Shown here piece by piece: positions 5,962-7,191 of a DNA stretch of 7,191 nucleotides. The stretch is from contig JABDPH010000240.1 of assembly GCA_013042925.1 (NCBI GenBank), positions 1-7,191 on the forward strand. The letters run 5' to 3'. Position numbers and translations under genes: made by a program. Numbering within the stretch: the stretch's first letter is position 1; every line of letters starts with the position of its first letter. The notes below the pieces were generated by a model. It did no database searches and was not told the origin of the DNA. It saw only the letters and a list, made by a program, of their open reading frames with translations. The stretch comes from Eudoraea sp. GTDB lineage: Bacteria; Bacteroidota; Bacteroidia; Flavobacteriales; Flavobacteriaceae.

Positions 5962-6450
5962 ATGACAGATGTATTTAATAATGACCAACTTAGGAAAAGT
6001 ATGGTCTTTTTGCGCATCCTCATAGGATGGCATTTTTTATATGAAGGGGTCATAAAACTTTTCAATCCGGATTGGACCGCTTTTGGTTACCTTGCCACGG
6101 CGCAAGGCCCGTTTAAATCATTGTTTATAGCACTTACCGGCGAATCTTTAATAGGTTGGGTAGACACTTTAAATTGGCTGGCACTGATATTTGTAGGGAT
6201 CACCCTTTTATTGGGGATCTTTGAGAAAATGGGTGCCCTGGCCGGGATTGTGTTATTGGCCATGTACTATTTTGCACATCCGCCTTTCCCATGGTTAGAA
6301 CAAGTGAACGTTGAAGGAAGTTATTGGTTTGTCAACAAGAACCTTATTGAATTGGTTGCTTGTTGGGTAATTTATAATTTTCCTACTGGTCAATATTTCG
6401 GCCTTACATATCTATTTAAAGGAACAAGCAAATCAACTAATACACAGTAA
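5962..6450 (+). CDS. DoxX family membrane protein
   Basis: A 162-residue protein with four predicted membrane helices (about 14-33, 69-87, 89-106 and 126-147), the layout of the DoxX/DoxD family (named after the small subunit of thiosulfate:quinone oxidoreductase). The first helix holds FLRILIGWHFLYEGVIKLFNP, usual for Bacteroidota members; a soluble stretch (35-65) with ATAQGPF follows, and the second loop has HPPFPWLEQVNVEG. Quinone-linked activity is known for only a few family members and cannot be assigned here. The start at 5962 has no Shine-Dalgarno close by (AAGGGA is about 20 nt away). The stop codon is 2 nt before the next ATG, so it is probably co-transcribed and translated together with the Gfo/Idh/MocA oxidoreductase, suggesting a shared membrane/periplasm function, for example electron transfer or anchoring (inference). 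Confidence 0.88.
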   Translation: MTDVFNNDQLRKSMVFLRILIGWHFLYEGVIKLFNPDWTAFGYLATAQGPFKSLFIALTGESLIGWVDTLNWLALIFVGITLLLGIFEKMGALAGIVLLAMYYFAHPPFPWLEQVNVEGSYWFVNKNLIELVACWVIYNFPTGQYFGLTYLFKGTSKSTNTQ

Positions 6451-6452
6451 TT

Positions 6453-7191
6453 ATGAAATGGACAAGACGTGACATGTTAAAAGGTTTAGGTGGGATCCCT
6501 ATTCTGGGATCTATATGGTGGGCAGGCGCTGCCAATGCACTTGTGAAAAATAAAGACCGTTCCGAAATATTAGAACAACTAAATATTCAACCCTCATTGC
6601 CAACTGAGTTACAAACTATTGGCGGTGCCCCAATACGATTTGGAATCATTGGTTTTGGTATTAGAGGAGAACAGTTATGCCGTGCCATTGGTTTTGCTAC
6701 TAAAGAATGGTTAGAGGAAATGAAGATAGAGGAACAAGAAACTGGAAACACACAGTTGCAGGAATTCTTGGATCAGGAAAAATTAAATGTTCAATTAACT
6801 GCGGTTTGTGATGTTTTTGATGTGCGGGCAGAGAAGGTAGTATCTTCTTTTTCAACAGATACCTTTAAAGTGAAACGATTTAAAACACATCAGGAAATGA
6901 TCCGTAGTGGGGAGGTAGATGCTGTTATCATTGCTACCCCGGATCACTGGCATGCACCCATGGCGATTGATGCACTAGATAACAATGTTCATGCCTACGT
7001 GGAAAAACCGATGACTCATACAGTTGAAGAAACTTACCAACTTAAAGAAGCGGCGGAAAAGTCCAAAGCACTATTAATGGTTGGGCATCAGCATAGGCAA
7101 ACATTGAGTTTTAAAACCGCTAGAGATATTGTTGATAAAGGTGTTTTGGGTCATGTGTCCATGATTCAAACATTTACCAATAGAAATGATG
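6453..7191 (+). CDS. Tat-exported Gfo/Idh/MocA family oxidoreductase, 3' truncated by the window
   Basis: The frame is open from ATG at 6453 to the right edge (246 residues seen; family members with leaders are usually over 400). The N-terminus MKWTRRDMLKGLGG is a textbook twin-arginine motif, followed by a hydrophobic stretch and AGAANA (about 25-29) as a possible cleavage area. The Rossmann part follows: GFGIRG (67-72) for NAD(P), VCDVFD (118-123), ATPDHWH (161-167) and EKPM (184-187), where Lys185 is the conserved catalytic lysine of the family, then MVGHQHR (209-215). An acid-rich insertion of about 30 residues lies between the first strand-helix unit and VCD. Substrates of the family are mainly sugars, inositols and related alcohols; this one cannot be identified. 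Tat export would allow the folded protein to carry its nucleotide to the periplasm. It starts 2 nt after the DoxX stop codon. Confidence 0.93.
   Translation, partial: MKWTRRDMLKGLGGIPILGSIWWAGAANALVKNKDRSEILEQLNIQPSLPTELQTIGGAPIRFGIIGFGIRGEQLCRAIGFATKEWLEEMKIEEQETGNTQLQEFLDQEKLNVQLTAVCDVFDVRAEKVVSSFSTDTFKVKRFKTHQEMIRSGEVDAVIIATPDHWHAPMAIDALDNNVHAYVEKPMTHTVEETYQLKEAAEKSKALLMVGHQHRQTLSFKTARDIVDKGVLGHVSMIQTFTNRND

Noticed and set aside
5755..6033. 92-codon - strand frame across the gap before DoxX
   Set aside because: It overlaps the ends of two well-supported genes antisense and is Tyr/Cys/Ile-rich with no motif; not kept as a gene.
1..7191. CRISPR arrays, insertion sequences, tRNA or rRNA genes, phage genes
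   Set aside because: No regularly spaced repeats, transposase motifs, terminal inverted repeats or RNA gene signatures were seen.

Overview
The window looks like chromosomal DNA from a marine-type member of the Bacteroidota, most likely a flavobacterium. The reasons are: AT-rich DNA; start codons mostly without a Shine-Dalgarno sequence even inside tight operons; several exact or near matches to the Bacteroidota -7 promoter element TAnnTTTG; and a gene set (D-TA family PLP enzyme, long-type RidA, GntP permease, M19 dipeptidase, Tat-type class V aminotransferase, DoxX, Tat-type Gfo/Idh/MocA oxidoreductase) typical of that phylum. The species cannot be named from this sequence.

Layout. Positions 1-385 hold the 3' end of a + strand gene for a protein that looks like a tandem ABM-type (dimeric alpha/beta barrel) secreted protein, followed by a good intrinsic terminator at 407-437. 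Positions 444-4434 on the - strand are a four-gene operon transcribed in the order GntP-family permease, RidA-family deaminase, D-threonine aldolase/D-serine dehydratase-like PLP enzyme, M19 dipeptidase, with gaps of only 8, 11 and 3 nt. A 105-nt divergent control region (4435-4539) separates it from the + strand genes: a class V PLP enzyme with a Tat-like leader (4540-5802), a 159-nt gap with candidate promoter elements and a hairpin, then a DoxX-family membrane protein (5962-6450) and, 2 nt later, a Tat-exported Gfo/Idh/MocA oxidoreductase that runs off the window end.

How the genes may work together (inference). The - strand operon reads as a catabolic route for a D-hydroxy-amino acid such as D-serine, D-threonine or a 3-hydroxyaspartate. 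A GntP-family permease (the family includes the D-serine permease DsdX) imports it. The PLP enzyme, whose metal site is of the HxC dehydratase type rather than the HxD aldolase type, would release an enamine; RidA would hydrolyse that to a keto acid. The cytoplasmic M19 dipeptidase would supply free amino acid from dipeptides. The + strand genes may be the periplasmic side of the same or a related pathway: a Tat-exported PLP enzyme related to CefD-like epimerases, and an exported NAD(P)-type oxidoreductase paired with a four-helix membrane protein. No regulator, mobile element, tRNA, rRNA or CRISPR array is visible.
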